NCBI RefSeq assembly: GCF_001999765.1
Contig: NZ_KV908329.1
Span: forward strand, 34,763 to 98,762
DNA: 64,000 nt
Source: Sinomonas mesophila
GTDB lineage: Bacteria; Actinomycetota; Actinomycetes; Actinomycetales; Micrococcaceae
Reading direction: 5' to 3'
A model generated the notes under the pieces. The model did not search any database. It was not told the DNA's origin and saw only the letters and a list, made by a program, of their open reading frames with translations. Made by a program: the position numbers and the translations under genes. This document shows, one piece after another, positions 50,995-59,244 of the stretch (positions are counted from its first letter, which is position 1; every line of letters begins with the position of its first letter).

Positions 50995-51990
50995 ATGCCG
51001 GAAAGAGCCCTTCATGCTGGCGCAGCAGCCCACCGCGTGGGCCTCGTCCTCACGGACAACCTCCCGCTGTTCGAGCTCGCGATCCCGTGCGAGGTCTTCG
51101 GCGTCGCCCGGCCCGACCTCCACGACCCGTGGTACGAGCTCACGATGGTGCGCGGCGAGCCCGGCGAGATCACGACGGCGGGTGGCCTCGCGCCGTCGTC
51201 CGCCGCCCCGGTCGAGGCGCTGCGGGCGATGGACACGATCGTCGTGCCGGCGTGCGAGCGCAGCCTCCAGGTGGACCGCGCCGCTCAGGAGCCCCTCCTC
51301 GCGGAGCTGCGCGCGGCCGCGGCGCGGGGGGCGCGGATCGCGTCGCTGTGCTCGGGCGCCTACCTCCTCGCCCAGGCCGGGCTCCTCGACGGCCGCGACG
51401 CGACGACGCACTGGATGAACTGGGACGACTTCGAGGCCTCGTTCCCCGCGGTCCGGCTGCGCCGCGACGTGCTCTTCACCGCCGAGGGCGGCGTGTTCAC
51501 GAGCGCCGGCACCGCGGCGGGGGTCGAGCTGTGCCTGCAGCTCGTGCGCGAGGACTTCGGGGACGACGTCGCGCGCAGCGTCGCGCGGCGCATGGTCGTC
51601 GCCGAGCGGCGGGGCGCGGCGCAGTCGGAGTACCTCGAGTCGGTCGGCCGGGCGCTCCCGCCGGACCCGGTGCGGCACGCCATGGACTGGGCCGAGCGCA
51701 ACCTGCACGCGCCCATCGGCCCCGACGCGATGGCCCGCCGCGCGCGCATGAGCCGGCGCACGCTGTACCGGCGGTTCGAGGCCGTCGCTGGGACCTCGCC
51801 CACGCAGTGGCTGCTCGAGCGCCGGATCGAGGCCGCGCGCCGCCTGCTCGAGACCACGTCCCTGCCAGTCGAGCGCGTCGCGGAGCGCGCCGGCATCGGC
51901 ACCGCGGCGAACCTGCGCCAGCACTTCTCCCGGGCGGTGGGCATGTCGCCCTCGGAGTACCGGCGCGCACGACGGCGAGCGGCTGGCTGA
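50995..51990 (+). CDS. GlxA-family (DJ-1/PfpI + AraC) transcriptional regulator
   Basis: A 331-aa regulator. Residues about 13-190 form a DJ-1/PfpI-like domain (nucleophile-elbow region SLCSGAYLLAQAGLLDG). Residues about 225-325 form two AraC helix-turn-helices (MARRARMSRRTLYRRFEAV; VERVAERAGIGTAANLRQHF). TAGATT ends 6 bases before the ATG, so the start is leaderless. Divergent from the APC permease. Known relatives respond to amino acids or nitrogen compounds. Confidence 0.9.
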   Translation: MPERALHAGAAAHRVGLVLTDNLPLFELAIPCEVFGVARPDLHDPWYELTMVRGEPGEITTAGGLAPSSAAPVEALRAMDTIVVPACERSLQVDRAAQEPLLAELRAAAARGARIASLCSGAYLLAQAGLLDGRDATTHWMNWDDFEASFPAVRLRRDVLFTAEGGVFTSAGTAAGVELCLQLVREDFGDDVARSVARRMVVAERRGAAQSEYLESVGRALPPDPVRHAMDWAERNLHAPIGPDAMARRARMSRRTLYRRFEAVAGTSPTQWLLERRIEAARRLLETTSLPVERVAERAGIGTAANLRQHFSRAVGMSPSEYRRARRRAAG

Positions 51991-52079
51991 CGCTGCCGCG
52001 CCCCTCCGCGGCGCCCCCGGCGAGTGGCGCAGACCACCCCCCGGGGTGTTGTAAGCTGGGTTGTGCCCTCAGGGGCAGC

Positions 52080-52153
52080 GCGGCTGTAGCTCAATGGTAG
52101 AGCGCACGCTTCCCAAGCCTGATACGCGGGTTCGATTCCCGTCAGCCGCTCCA
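52080..52153 (+). tRNA. tRNA-Gly (anticodon CCC)
   Basis: The full cloverleaf can be drawn. The acceptor is GCGGCTG/CAGCCGC, the D stem GCTC/GAGC, the anticodon loop TTCCCAA with CCC at 52112-52114, and the T arm GCGGG-TTCGATT-CCCGT. The discriminator is T, followed by an encoded CCA. The anticodon stem CACGC/GCCTG contains a C-C mismatch at its middle pair. A rho-independent terminator follows 6 bases later. Confidence 0.93.
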
Positions 52154-52158
52154 CGGAA

Positions 52159-52185
52159 CCCCCGGTCCACAGGACCGGGGGTTTT
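52159..52185 (+). terminator. Rho-independent terminator of tRNA-Gly
   Basis: The 10-bp arms CCCCCGGTCC and GGACCGGGGG surround ACA and are followed by TTTT. This is one of the few hairpins here with a U tract. Confidence 0.93.
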
Positions 52186-52377
52186 CCCGTCCCCGGAGAC
52201 CCCGGAGGGCCCCGGACACCTCCTCCAGCAGCCCCCGAAACGTGCTCCCCACCACGTCGGGTTGACACGCAGGTCACATCGTGGCCTACTGGAAAGCGCT
52301 ATCCAAGGCGTTCCGGCCGAGCAGAGCCAGCGGCACCGGACGAGCTTCACAGTCTCGATGACCCCCAGGAGGACCTC

Positions 52378-53742
52378 ATGCACGACGGAGTGCAGGCCAC
52401 GGCGACCTCGCCGCGCCGCGCAGCCCTGAGCGGCTGGATCGGCAGCACGCTCGAGTACTACGACTTCTCCATCTACGCCCAGGCGGCGGCCCTCGTCTTC
52501 CCGCTGGTGTTCTTCCCGAGCAGCGACCCGACGGTCGCCCTCGTCGCGTCGCTCGCGACCTACGCCGTCGGCTACGTCGCCCGGCCCCTCGGCGCGTTCG
52601 TCCTCGGCCACTGGGGCGACCGCCACGGCCGCAAGAACGTGCTCGTGTTCGCGCTCATCCTCATGGGCGTCTCGACGTTCCTCGTCGGCCTCCTGCCCAC
52701 GTACGGCCAGATCGGCCTGCTCGCGCCGGTCCTGCTCGTGGTCCTGCGGCTCGTCCAGGGCTTCGCCGTCGCCGGCGAGCTGAGCGGCGCGAGCGCCCTC
52801 ATCGCCGAGCATGCCCCGGCGGACCGCCGCGGCTTCTACACGAGCTTCAGCCTCCAGGGCGCCCAGGCCGGCGGCATCCTCGCCGCCGCGAGCTTCATCC
52901 CGCTCTCGGCGTTCCTCCCTGCCGCCGACTTCCAGTCGTGGGGCTGGCGCGTGCCGTTCCTGCTGAGCGCCGTCGTGATCGTGGCCGGCTACGTGATCCG
53001 CCGGCGCGTCTCCGAGACCCCGGCGTTCCTCGCCGAGGCCGCACAGCACGAGGTGCCGAAGGCCCCGATCGTGCAGGTAGTCCGCGAGAGCGGCGGGACG
53101 GTCGTCAAGGCCATCCTCATGGGCATGGCCAACGTCATCGGCGTCACCGCGGCCGTCTTCGGCGCGGCCTACGCGACCCAGCCCGCCTACGGGATCGGCA
53201 TGAGCCCCGCAATGTACCTGTGGATGCCCGTCCTGGCCAACGTCGTCGCCGTCGCCCTCATCCCGCTCTTCGGCAGGATCTCCGACCGGATCGGCCGCCG
53301 CCCGCTCATGATCGCGGGCCCGCTCGGCTCCGGCGTCCTCTCGTTCGCCTACCTCGCCGCGATCAGCCAGAAGAACGTGGTCCTCACCGTGGTCATCGCG
53401 GTCATCATGTGGGGCGTCCTGTACCAGATGTGGAACGCGGTCTTCGCGAGCTTCTTCCAGGAACTCTTCCCCACCCGCACCCGCGTCACCGGCTTCGCGA
53501 TCTCGCAGAACATCGGCCTCCTCATCGTGGCCTTCCTCCCGACGCTCTTCACGGCGATCGCCCCGCCCGGCTCGGCCAACGTCCCGCTCATCATCGGCGG
53601 GCTCACCTGCGGGCTCGCGGTCGTCTCGGCCATCGCGGCGTGGACCACGAAGGAGACCTCGAGGCTCCGCCTGGACGACCTCGAGGCCACCGACCGGAGC
53701 CGCGAGCACTCCGCCTCGCCCGAGGCCTCAAGCGCGACGTAG
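52378..53742 (+). CDS. MHS-family MFS transporter (paralogue)
   Basis: A 454-aa major facilitator of the metabolite:H+ symporter family. Seen: IGSTLEYYDFSIYAQAAALV, HWGDRHGRKNVLV, QGFAVAGELSGASALIAEHA, and a late GRISDRIGRRPLM. AGGAGG lies 6 bases before the ATG at 52378. It is a clear paralogue of 21669-23012. The substrate is unknown. The gap from the tRNA terminator (52186-52377) holds nothing recognised beyond its promoter. Confidence 0.9.
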   Translation: MHDGVQATATSPRRAALSGWIGSTLEYYDFSIYAQAAALVFPLVFFPSSDPTVALVASLATYAVGYVARPLGAFVLGHWGDRHGRKNVLVFALILMGVSTFLVGLLPTYGQIGLLAPVLLVVLRLVQGFAVAGELSGASALIAEHAPADRRGFYTSFSLQGAQAGGILAAASFIPLSAFLPAADFQSWGWRVPFLLSAVVIVAGYVIRRRVSETPAFLAEAAQHEVPKAPIVQVVRESGGTVVKAILMGMANVIGVTAAVFGAAYATQPAYGIGMSPAMYLWMPVLANVVAVALIPLFGRISDRIGRRPLMIAGPLGSGVLSFAYLAAISQKNVVLTVVIAVIMWGVLYQMWNAVFASFFQELFPTRTRVTGFAISQNIGLLIVAFLPTLFTAIAPPGSANVPLIIGGLTCGLAVVSAIAAWTTKETSRLRLDDLEATDRSREHSASPEASSAT

Positions 53743-53778
53743 CCGTCCGGGCGCCCGCGCGCTCTCGCCGGCGCCAGC

Positions 53779-53813
53779 CCGCCGTCGTGCGTCACCTTCA
53801 CGCACGACGGCGG
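53779..53813. terminator. Bidirectional hairpin made of CCGCCGTCGTGCG motifs
   Basis: The perfect 14-bp arms CCGCCGTCGTGCGT and ACGCACGACGGCGG surround CACCTTC. It lies between two convergent MFS genes. The same arm sequence recurs at several other gene ends in the window. Confidence 0.75.
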
Positions 53814-53847
53814 TGGCGCGCCCGGGGTGGTCACCCCGCCGGCGTGC

Positions 53848-55203
53848 TCACGCCGCCGTCCGCCGCCGCAGCCACAGCGCGAGGACGGCCGCGGCGAGGG
53901 CCGGCACGCCGCCGGCGACGAGCATCGCCGGGTGCGCGCCCCAGTGCTCGGCGAGCCAGCCGATCAGGGGCCCGCCGAAGGCCTGGCCCCCGATGAGCAC
54001 CATCGTGTACAGGCTCATGATGCGGCCGCGGATCCCGACGTTGGCGCTCGTCTGCACGAGCTGGTTCGCCGACGTGAGGAACATGAGGGCGCAGAACCCG
54101 GACGCGGCGACGAGCGCGCAGAACAGCGGGAGCGACGGCGCGTACGCGGCGACGCCGAGCATCGTGCCGTGGAGTCCCGCGCCGAGCACGACCGTCCGCA
54201 GGGACAGGCGCATCCGCCGGGCCGAGGCGACCGCCCCGCAGACAGCGCCGACGGCGACCATCGTGTTGAGCAGGCCGTAGCCGGCGGCCCCGACGGAGAA
54301 GACGTGGTCCGCGTAGGCCGCGAGCAGCACGGGCAGGCTCATCGCGAAGACCGCCACGACGCCGGCCATGACCCACGGCCAGCGGATGGTCGGCTTGCGC
54401 CACGCGTAGGCGAAGGCCTCGCGCAGCATCCCTTTGGCCTTGGGCGTGGGCGGGGCGACGACGAGCTCCTCGCGCCGCAGGGCCGAGAGCATCGTCGCCG
54501 TGAGCAGGCAGGCGGCGGCGTTGACCGCGAAGGCCCACCCGCCGCCGACGGCGGTGAGCAGCCAGCCCGCGATCGCCGGGCCGATGAGGGCGCCGAGCTG
54601 GAAGGTCGTCGAGTTCACGCCGATCGCGTTGCGCAGGTACGCGGGGCCGACGAGCTCGTTGACGAAGACCTGCCGCGCCGGCTGGTCGAGCACGGTGACG
54701 AGGCCCAGGACGAGCGCGATGGCGTAGACGTGCCACACGGCGAGGGCTCCGGTGAGGGCGAGTGCCGCGAGCGCGGCCGCGCATGCCGCGGCGCCGAGCG
54801 CGCAGACCTGCAGGAGGCGGCGCTTGGAGAAGCGGTCCGCCATGAGCCCGCCCCACGGCCCGAGCGCGAGCACCGGCAGGAACTGCAGCGCGACCGTGAT
54901 GCCCACGGCCGTGACGGAGCCGGAGAGCTCGAGCACGAGCCAGTCCTGGGCGATGCGCTGCATCCACAGCGCGATGACGGCGACGAAGTGGGCGGCCGCG
55001 AAGAGCCGGAAGTTGCGGACGCTGAGCGAGATGAACGTGTGCCGCCACGGGAGGCGCTCGTGGACGACGGCGAGGGGCCCGGTGGGCGGGATGGCGGGCT
55101 GGGTGGGTCGGGCGGGCTGGACGGGTCGGGCGGGCTGGACGGGCTGGGCGGGCTGGGTAGGAATGGAGGCAGTTGAAGGCAGGGCGGGGCTGGGCGAGGT
55201 CAC
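53848..55203 (-). CDS. MFS exporter (EntS/MFS_3 type) with proline-rich N-terminus
   Basis: A 451-aa drug/siderophore exporter-like major facilitator. The N-terminal 45 residues hold a degenerate five-residue repeat (QPARP/QPVQP) coded by tandem 15-base units. About 12 helices follow. Seen: GPWGGLMADRFSKRRLLQ and LDQPARQVFVNELVGPAYLRNA, typical of the EntS-like group. The GTG start at 55203 has AGGA 8 bases upstream. Divergent from a LysR regulator that probably controls it. Confidence 0.85.
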   Translation of the reverse strand: MTSPSPALPSTASIPTQPAQPVQPARPVQPARPTQPAIPPTGPLAVVHERLPWRHTFISLSVRNFRLFAAAHFVAVIALWMQRIAQDWLVLELSGSVTAVGITVALQFLPVLALGPWGGLMADRFSKRRLLQVCALGAAACAAALAALALTGALAVWHVYAIALVLGLVTVLDQPARQVFVNELVGPAYLRNAIGVNSTTFQLGALIGPAIAGWLLTAVGGGWAFAVNAAACLLTATMLSALRREELVVAPPTPKAKGMLREAFAYAWRKPTIRWPWVMAGVVAVFAMSLPVLLAAYADHVFSVGAAGYGLLNTMVAVGAVCGAVASARRMRLSLRTVVLGAGLHGTMLGVAAYAPSLPLFCALVAASGFCALMFLTSANQLVQTSANVGIRGRIMSLYTMVLIGGQAFGGPLIGWLAEHWGAHPAMLVAGGVPALAAAVLALWLRRRTAA

Positions 55204-55270
55204 TGTGAGTCCTGGTCTCGTGTGGGGTGTGCGTTAGAGTCGACTCCCCCACGCTAGGCAGCAGGCAAAC

Positions 55271-55317
55271 CATTGCGGAAGGTTATTTATCCTCTAACTG
55301 CTATTGCATTCCGCAAT
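55271..55317. promoter_or_regulatory. LysR-type binding sites in the divergent promoter
   Basis: ATTGC-ATTCC-GCAAT (55303-55317) is a T-N11-A palindrome, the usual LysR box. A matching half, CATTGCGGAA (55271-55280), lies about 30 bases away in the opposite orientation. Together they sit between the divergent MFS exporter and the LysR gene. Confidence 0.7.
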
Positions 55318-55339
55318 GCATTCCGCGCAGCATGGACGC

Positions 55340-56191
55340 ATGTTCGAGCCGGCCCACCTGCGCAGCTTCCTCTCCGTCGCCGAGAACCTGAGCTTCACCC
55401 TCGCGGCCGAGCGCCTCGGCCTCGCCCAGCCCACCGTGAGCCAGCACGTCGCCAAGCTCGAGAAGGCGGCGGGACGGGTCCTGCTCATCCGCGACACCCA
55501 CGGCGTCCGGCTCACCGACAACGGCGACGCCATGGCCGGGTTCGCGCGCACCATCCTCTCCGCGCACGACGACGCGGCACGCTACTTCCGCGGCTCGGCG
55601 ATGCGCGGGCGGCTGCGCTTCGGGACGGCGGACGACCTCGCGATCACGGGCCTGCCCCGGATCCTGCGCGAGTTCCGCCGCGCCTACCCCCAGCTGAACC
55701 TCGAGCTGACCGTGAGCCAGAGCGACGACCTGCACCGCCGGCTCAAGGCCGGCCAGCTCGACCTCGTGTTCATCAAATGGGTCGCGGGGGCGCAGGAGGG
55801 CACGGTCGTGCGGCACGACGTCTTCTCGTGGGTCGGCGTCGAGCAGACGGCGCTCGCCCCGGCCGAGCCCGTCCCGCTGGTCGTCTACCCCGCCCCGAGT
55901 CTGTCCCGCACCTTGGCGATCCAGGCGCTCGAGGCGAGCGGGCGGCGGTGGAAGGTCACGTGCAGCACGAAGCAGATCGCCGGCGTCCTCGCCGCCGTCC
56001 GCGCGGGGCTCGGCGTCGGCGTCATGCCCACGACCCTCGTCCCGGACGACCTGGCGATCATCACCCACCGCTTCGACCTCCCGCCCGTGGGCGACGTCGA
56101 CTTCACCCTCCTCCGCAACCCGCTTGCCAACTCCGAGGCCGTGGACGCGCTCACCGAGGCGATCCTCGGACGTTCGCTGAGCCGGCCGTGA
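55340..56191 (+). CDS. LysR-family transcriptional regulator
   Basis: A 283-aa LysR regulator. The N-terminal HTH is HLRSFLSVAENLSFTLAAE followed by LGLAQPTVSQHVAKLE, then a periplasmic-binding-like effector domain from about residue 85 (LRFGTADDLAITGLP). The ATG at 55340 gives the canonical N-terminus. In-frame starts at 55316 or 55304 would place coding sequence inside the LysR box. Probably regulates the divergent exporter and itself. Confidence 0.9.
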   Translation: MFEPAHLRSFLSVAENLSFTLAAERLGLAQPTVSQHVAKLEKAAGRVLLIRDTHGVRLTDNGDAMAGFARTILSAHDDAARYFRGSAMRGRLRFGTADDLAITGLPRILREFRRAYPQLNLELTVSQSDDLHRRLKAGQLDLVFIKWVAGAQEGTVVRHDVFSWVGVEQTALAPAEPVPLVVYPAPSLSRTLAIQALEASGRRWKVTCSTKQIAGVLAAVRAGLGVGVMPTTLVPDDLAIITHRFDLPPVGDVDFTLLRNPLANSEAVDALTEAILGRSLSRP

Positions 56192-56250
56192 GGCGACGAT
56201 GAGGCGCACGCCACAGTGGGCGGGGGCCTCCGGGAGTACACTGGGGCCCG

Positions 56251-56676
56251 ATGAACCGCACAATGTTCAAGTCCAAGATCCACCGCGCCACGGTCACGCA
56301 CGCTGACCTGCACTACGTGGGTTCGGTCACCGTCGATCTGGACCTGCTCGACGCCGCAGACATCCTCCCCGGCGAGCTTGTCTCGATCGTGGACGTCACC
56401 AACGGCGCGCGCCTCGAGACCTACACGATCGCGGGCGAGCGCGGCTCCGGCGTCATCGGCATCAACGGCGCGGCCGCGCACCTTGTCCACGAGGGCGACC
56501 TCGTGATCCTCATCAGCTACGCGTCGATGAGCTCCGAGGAGGCCCGGGAATTCGTCCCGACGGTCGTGCACGTGGACGCGGCCAACCGCATCGTCCAGCT
56601 CGGCGTCGACCCGGCCGAGGGCCTCGACTCGGGCCTGCTCCGGCCGCCCTTCGCCGTTCAGGCGTACTTGAGTTAG
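56251..56676 (+). CDS. panD: Aspartate 1-decarboxylase
   Basis: A 141-aa pyruvoyl enzyme that makes beta-alanine for pantothenate and CoA. The self-cleavage site Gly24-Ser25 is present in HYVGSVTVD; Ser25 becomes the pyruvoyl group. Also seen: the substrate-pocket region [11 protein letters not shown] and [14 protein letters not shown] -10-like TACACT ends 8 bases before the ATG. No other pantothenate gene is adjacent. Confidence 0.97.
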   Translation: MNRTMFKSKIHRATVTHADLHYVGSVTVDLDLLDAADILPGELVSIVDVTNGARLETYTIAGERGSGVIGINGAAAHLVHEGDLVILISYASMSSEEAREFVPTVVHVDAANRIVQLGVDPAEGLDSGLLRPPFAVQAYLS

Positions 56677-57015
56677 TCGGGAGCACCAGCCCTCGTTTCG
56701 GGTACGTATCTCGTCGCCACATGCGGATTCCGGGTACACCGACGGGCTCCGTCCATGCACCCGAAACCCGATTTCCGCGTCCAGATCCCTACCCGAACGG
56801 CTGCCGTCCTGGGAGACGAGGACCACTGCGAGACAGGGGCCAACAGGATCGGTTTCGCGGTCCAGGAAGGTGAGACCGGCGGCTCCTCGCGAGGCCGGTC
56901 CTGACAGGACCGGTCTCGCAGCCAAGGCCCGGTCTCGCGGACAAGGGGCCGGCTGGCGACCCCGCGCCGCCCGCGAGGTCCGTCACACCGGGGTTGGCGC
57001 GCCCCCGCGGCCCAC
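56677..57015. other. Intergenic region with palindromes, no gene seen
   Basis: A 339-base stretch between panD and the AEC leader. GTTTCGGGT (56694-56702) and ACCCGAAAC (56759-56767) form an inverted pair. The sequence then holds several CCGGTCTCGC-type motifs, including a 31-bp near-perfect palindrome at 56889-56919. No open frame with a ribosome site or family resemblance was found. Confidence 0.5.
56889..56919. repeat. 31-bp palindrome
   Basis: The arms GCGAGGCCGGTCCTG and CAGGACCGGTCTCGC pair across a single A with one G-T wobble. A shorter related motif, GGTCTCGCGG, follows at 56931-56940. It may be a hairpin or protein site; its role is unknown. Confidence 0.7.
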
Positions 57016-57021
57016 TACGCT
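57016..57021 (+). promoter_or_regulatory. -10 box of the AEC transcript
   Basis: TACGCT ends 6 bases before the GTG at 57028, the spacing of a leaderless start. The AEC start codon itself lies 53 bases further on, so the transcript would begin with a short upstream reading frame. Confidence 0.45.
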
Positions 57022-57027
57022 GGTGCC

Positions 57028-57081
57028 GTGACCCCCGGAAAGCGATTCCTCACCCGTGCCCGCGGAGCCTGCGCATGCTAG
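57028..57081 (+). CDS. Possible cysteine leader peptide of the AEC transporter
   Basis: A 17-residue frame, MTPGKRFLTRARGACAC, starts with a leaderless GTG and ends with Cys-Ala-Cys just before TAG. Its last codons overlap the AEC start (ATG at 57075), so translation is coupled. Actinobacteria are known to place short leaderless frames with C-terminal Cys codons before sulfur genes, where ribosome stalling at low cysteine changes downstream expression. The following genes look sulfur-related. Too short to be certain. Confidence 0.4.
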   Translation: MTPGKRFLTRARGACAC

Positions 57082-58010
57082 GGGTGCTCGCCGGCTTCTC
57101 GGTGGTCTGGGCGATCATCGGCGTCGGCTGGTTCTGCGCACGCCGGGACGTCCTCGGCGAGGGCGCGCAGCGCGTGCTGAGCCGGCTCGCGTTCTTCGTC
57201 GCGAGCCCGGCGCTCCTGCTCGAGACGCTCTCCCGCGCGGACCTGAGCACGATCTTCTCGACCCACCTGCTCGTCATCGCCGTGAGCGCCACGGCCGTCG
57301 CCCTCATCGCGCTGGTCGTGTTCCGCTGGTGGCGGCGGCGCCGGACGCCCGAGGCGCTCATCGCCTCGATGGGCGCCTCCGTCGCCAACTCGGCCAACCT
57401 CGGCATCCCGATCTCGGTCTTCGTCCTCGGCGACGCGAGCTACGTCGCGCCCCTGCTGATCTTCCAGCTCGCGCTGTTCACGCCGTCGTTCCTCCTCGTG
57501 CTCGACGGCACGACGACGACGGCGAAGCCCGGGTGGGCGCGCGTGCTTCAGTTCGTGCTCCCCATCGTGACGAACCCGACGATCATCGGGTCGATGATCG
57601 GGCTCCTGCTGGCCGCGACCGGCTGGCAGCTGCCCGAGCTCGTGATGCAGCCGATCCACCTCATCGGCGGCGCCGCGATCCCCGCGATGCTCATGGCCTT
57701 CGGCATCTCGCTGCACGGCTCGCGTCCGTTCCAGGCCTCGGACGGCCGCCGCCTCGACACGGTCCTCGCGACGGCGCTCAAGCTCGTCGTCCACCCGCTC
57801 ATCGCGTTCGTCTTCGCGCGCTTCGCGCTCGGGATCGACGGGCACGCGCTCTTCGCCGCCGTCGTCACCGCGGCCCTGCCCACCGCGCAGAACATCTACA
57901 TCGCCGCGCAGCGGTACCAGGAGGGCCTCGTCGTCGCGAAGGACACCGTGCTCATCACGACCGTCGTGGCCGTCCCCGCCATGGCCGTCATGGCGGCGCT
58001 GCTCGCCTGA
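57075..58010 (+). CDS. AEC-family transporter
   Basis: A 311-aa auxin efflux carrier-family membrane protein with about ten helices. Seen: the split-helix motif MGASVANSANLGIPISVFVLG with the central Asn-Ser-Ala-Asn, LPIVTNPTIIGSMIGLL, and LPTAQNIYIAAQRY near the end. Members export or import organic anions or amino-acid derivatives. CGGAG lies 8 bases before the ATG. The stop is followed directly by repeat array A6. A possible leader peptide precedes it. Confidence 0.88.
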   Translation: MLGVLAGFSVVWAIIGVGWFCARRDVLGEGAQRVLSRLAFFVASPALLLETLSRADLSTIFSTHLLVIAVSATAVALIALVVFRWWRRRRTPEALIASMGASVANSANLGIPISVFVLGDASYVAPLLIFQLALFTPSFLLVLDGTTTTAKPGWARVLQFVLPIVTNPTIIGSMIGLLLAATGWQLPELVMQPIHLIGGAAIPAMLMAFGISLHGSRPFQASDGRRLDTVLATALKLVVHPLIAFVFARFALGIDGHALFAAVVTAALPTAQNIYIAAQRYQEGLVVAKDTVLITTVVAVPAMAVMAALLA

Positions 58011-58061
58011 CCCGGGGTCACCTCCCAACGATGCGGGGTCACCTCCCAACGATGCGGGGTC
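58008..58061 (+). repeat. 21-bp repeat array A6
   Basis: GGGGTC cores begin at 58014, 58035 and 58056 with units GGGGTCACCTCC + CAACGATGC. The AEC stop codon (58008-58010) forms TGACCC, an inverted half-unit fused to the first core. Confidence 0.92.
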
Positions 58062-58254
58062 GCTCGCTCCAGTGGTGCACTCGCTCCCGCACCCTGACTC
58101 CGCGAGACGCCGCATGACTCCCTGTTTCCCCGGATTTCCGCCGGTTTCGTCGAGTGTCCCTCAGCGTCCCGGCGCTTTGGAGCCGTGCCGCGCTGCCGTG
58201 TTCAGTGGTGCCAATCGCGGTCCGATCGGCCGCACGAGCACCCGGAGGAACACC

Positions 58255-59244
58255 ATGGCACGCCCCCGCATCCATCCCCTCGCCGCGCCCGCGGCGACCC
58301 TCTCCGCGACGGCGCTGCTCGCCGTCGTCGGCCTCAGCGCCTGCGCCGACCCGGGCGCGCAGGCGAGCCAAGCTTCCGCCACGGCGAGCGTCGCGGGGAA
58401 GACGTTCAACCTCACCGCAGACCAGCAGCGCATCACGGTGGAGAAGGACGGCGCCGCGGCGGCCCTCGTGCCCGATGCCGTGAAGGCGGACGGGACGCTG
58501 ACCGTCGCGACGACCGGCGGCACGGCGCCGCTCTCGTTCCGCGCGACAGACAACACGACGCTCATCGGCAACGAGGTGGACATCGCGTACGCCGTCGCGG
58601 AGACGCTGGGCCTCACGGTCGAGGTCGTGCCGGTCGCGTGGGCGGACTGGCCGCTCGGCGTCGAATCGGGCAAGTACGAGGCAGTCCTCTCCAACGTGAC
58701 GGTCACCGAGGCGCGCAAGGAGAAGTTCGACTTCGCGAGCTACCGCAACGACCTCCTCGGCTTCTACGCGAAGAGCGACTCGGCCATCACCGAGGTCACC
58801 GAGCCCAAGGACGTCGCGGGGAAGCGCATCATCGTCGGCTCGGGGACCAATCAGGAGGCGATCCTGGTCCGCTGGGACGAGCAGAACAGGGCGGCCGGCC
58901 TGGCCCCGGTCGAGTTCCAGTACTACGACGACGACTCCGCGTCCTCGCTCGCGATCCAGTCCGGGCGCGCGGACCTCACGTTCGGCCCGAACGCCGGCGC
59001 CGCGTACAAGGCGGCGCTGGACGGGAAGACCAAGGTGGTCGGGACGCTCGACGGCGGGTGGCCGCTCAAGGCGGAGATCGCCTTCACGACGAAGAAGGGC
59101 AACGGGCTCGCCGCCGCGGCCCAGGCTGCCCTCAACCGGCTCATCGACGACGGCGCGTACGCCCGAATCCTCGACCGCTGGGGCCTGACCTCCGAGGCCA
59201 TCCCCCGCTCGGAGCTCAACCCGCCGGGCCTGCCCAAGAAGTGA
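58255..59244 (+). CDS. Amino-acid-type ABC binding lipoprotein
   Basis: A 329-aa family 3 solute-binding protein. The signal peptide ends in the lipobox LSAC (Cys at about residue 26). The mature domain has GTLTVATTGGTAPLSFRATD, LIGNEVDIAYAVAETLGL and ESGKYEAVLSNVTVTEAR. GGAGG lies 6-7 bases before the ATG. It resembles the binding protein at 62887-63888 along its whole length. No permease or ATPase is next to it, so it may share the importer of its paralogue. Its TGA stop is the first triplet of a repeat unit in array A7. Confidence 0.92.
   Translation: MARPRIHPLAAPAATLSATALLAVVGLSACADPGAQASQASATASVAGKTFNLTADQQRITVEKDGAAAALVPDAVKADGTLTVATTGGTAPLSFRATDNTTLIGNEVDIAYAVAETLGLTVEVVPVAWADWPLGVESGKYEAVLSNVTVTEARKEKFDFASYRNDLLGFYAKSDSAITEVTEPKDVAGKRIIVGSGTNQEAILVRWDEQNRAAGLAPVEFQYYDDDSASSLAIQSGRADLTFGPNAGAAYKAALDGKTKVVGTLDGGWPLKAEIAFTTKKGNGLAAAAQAALNRLIDDGAYARILDRWGLTSEAIPRSELNPPGLPKK

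Noticed and set aside
52080-52153. tRNA-Gly as attachment site of an integrated element
   Set aside because: No integrase, no repeat of the tRNA 3' end and no phage or plasmid genes downstream.
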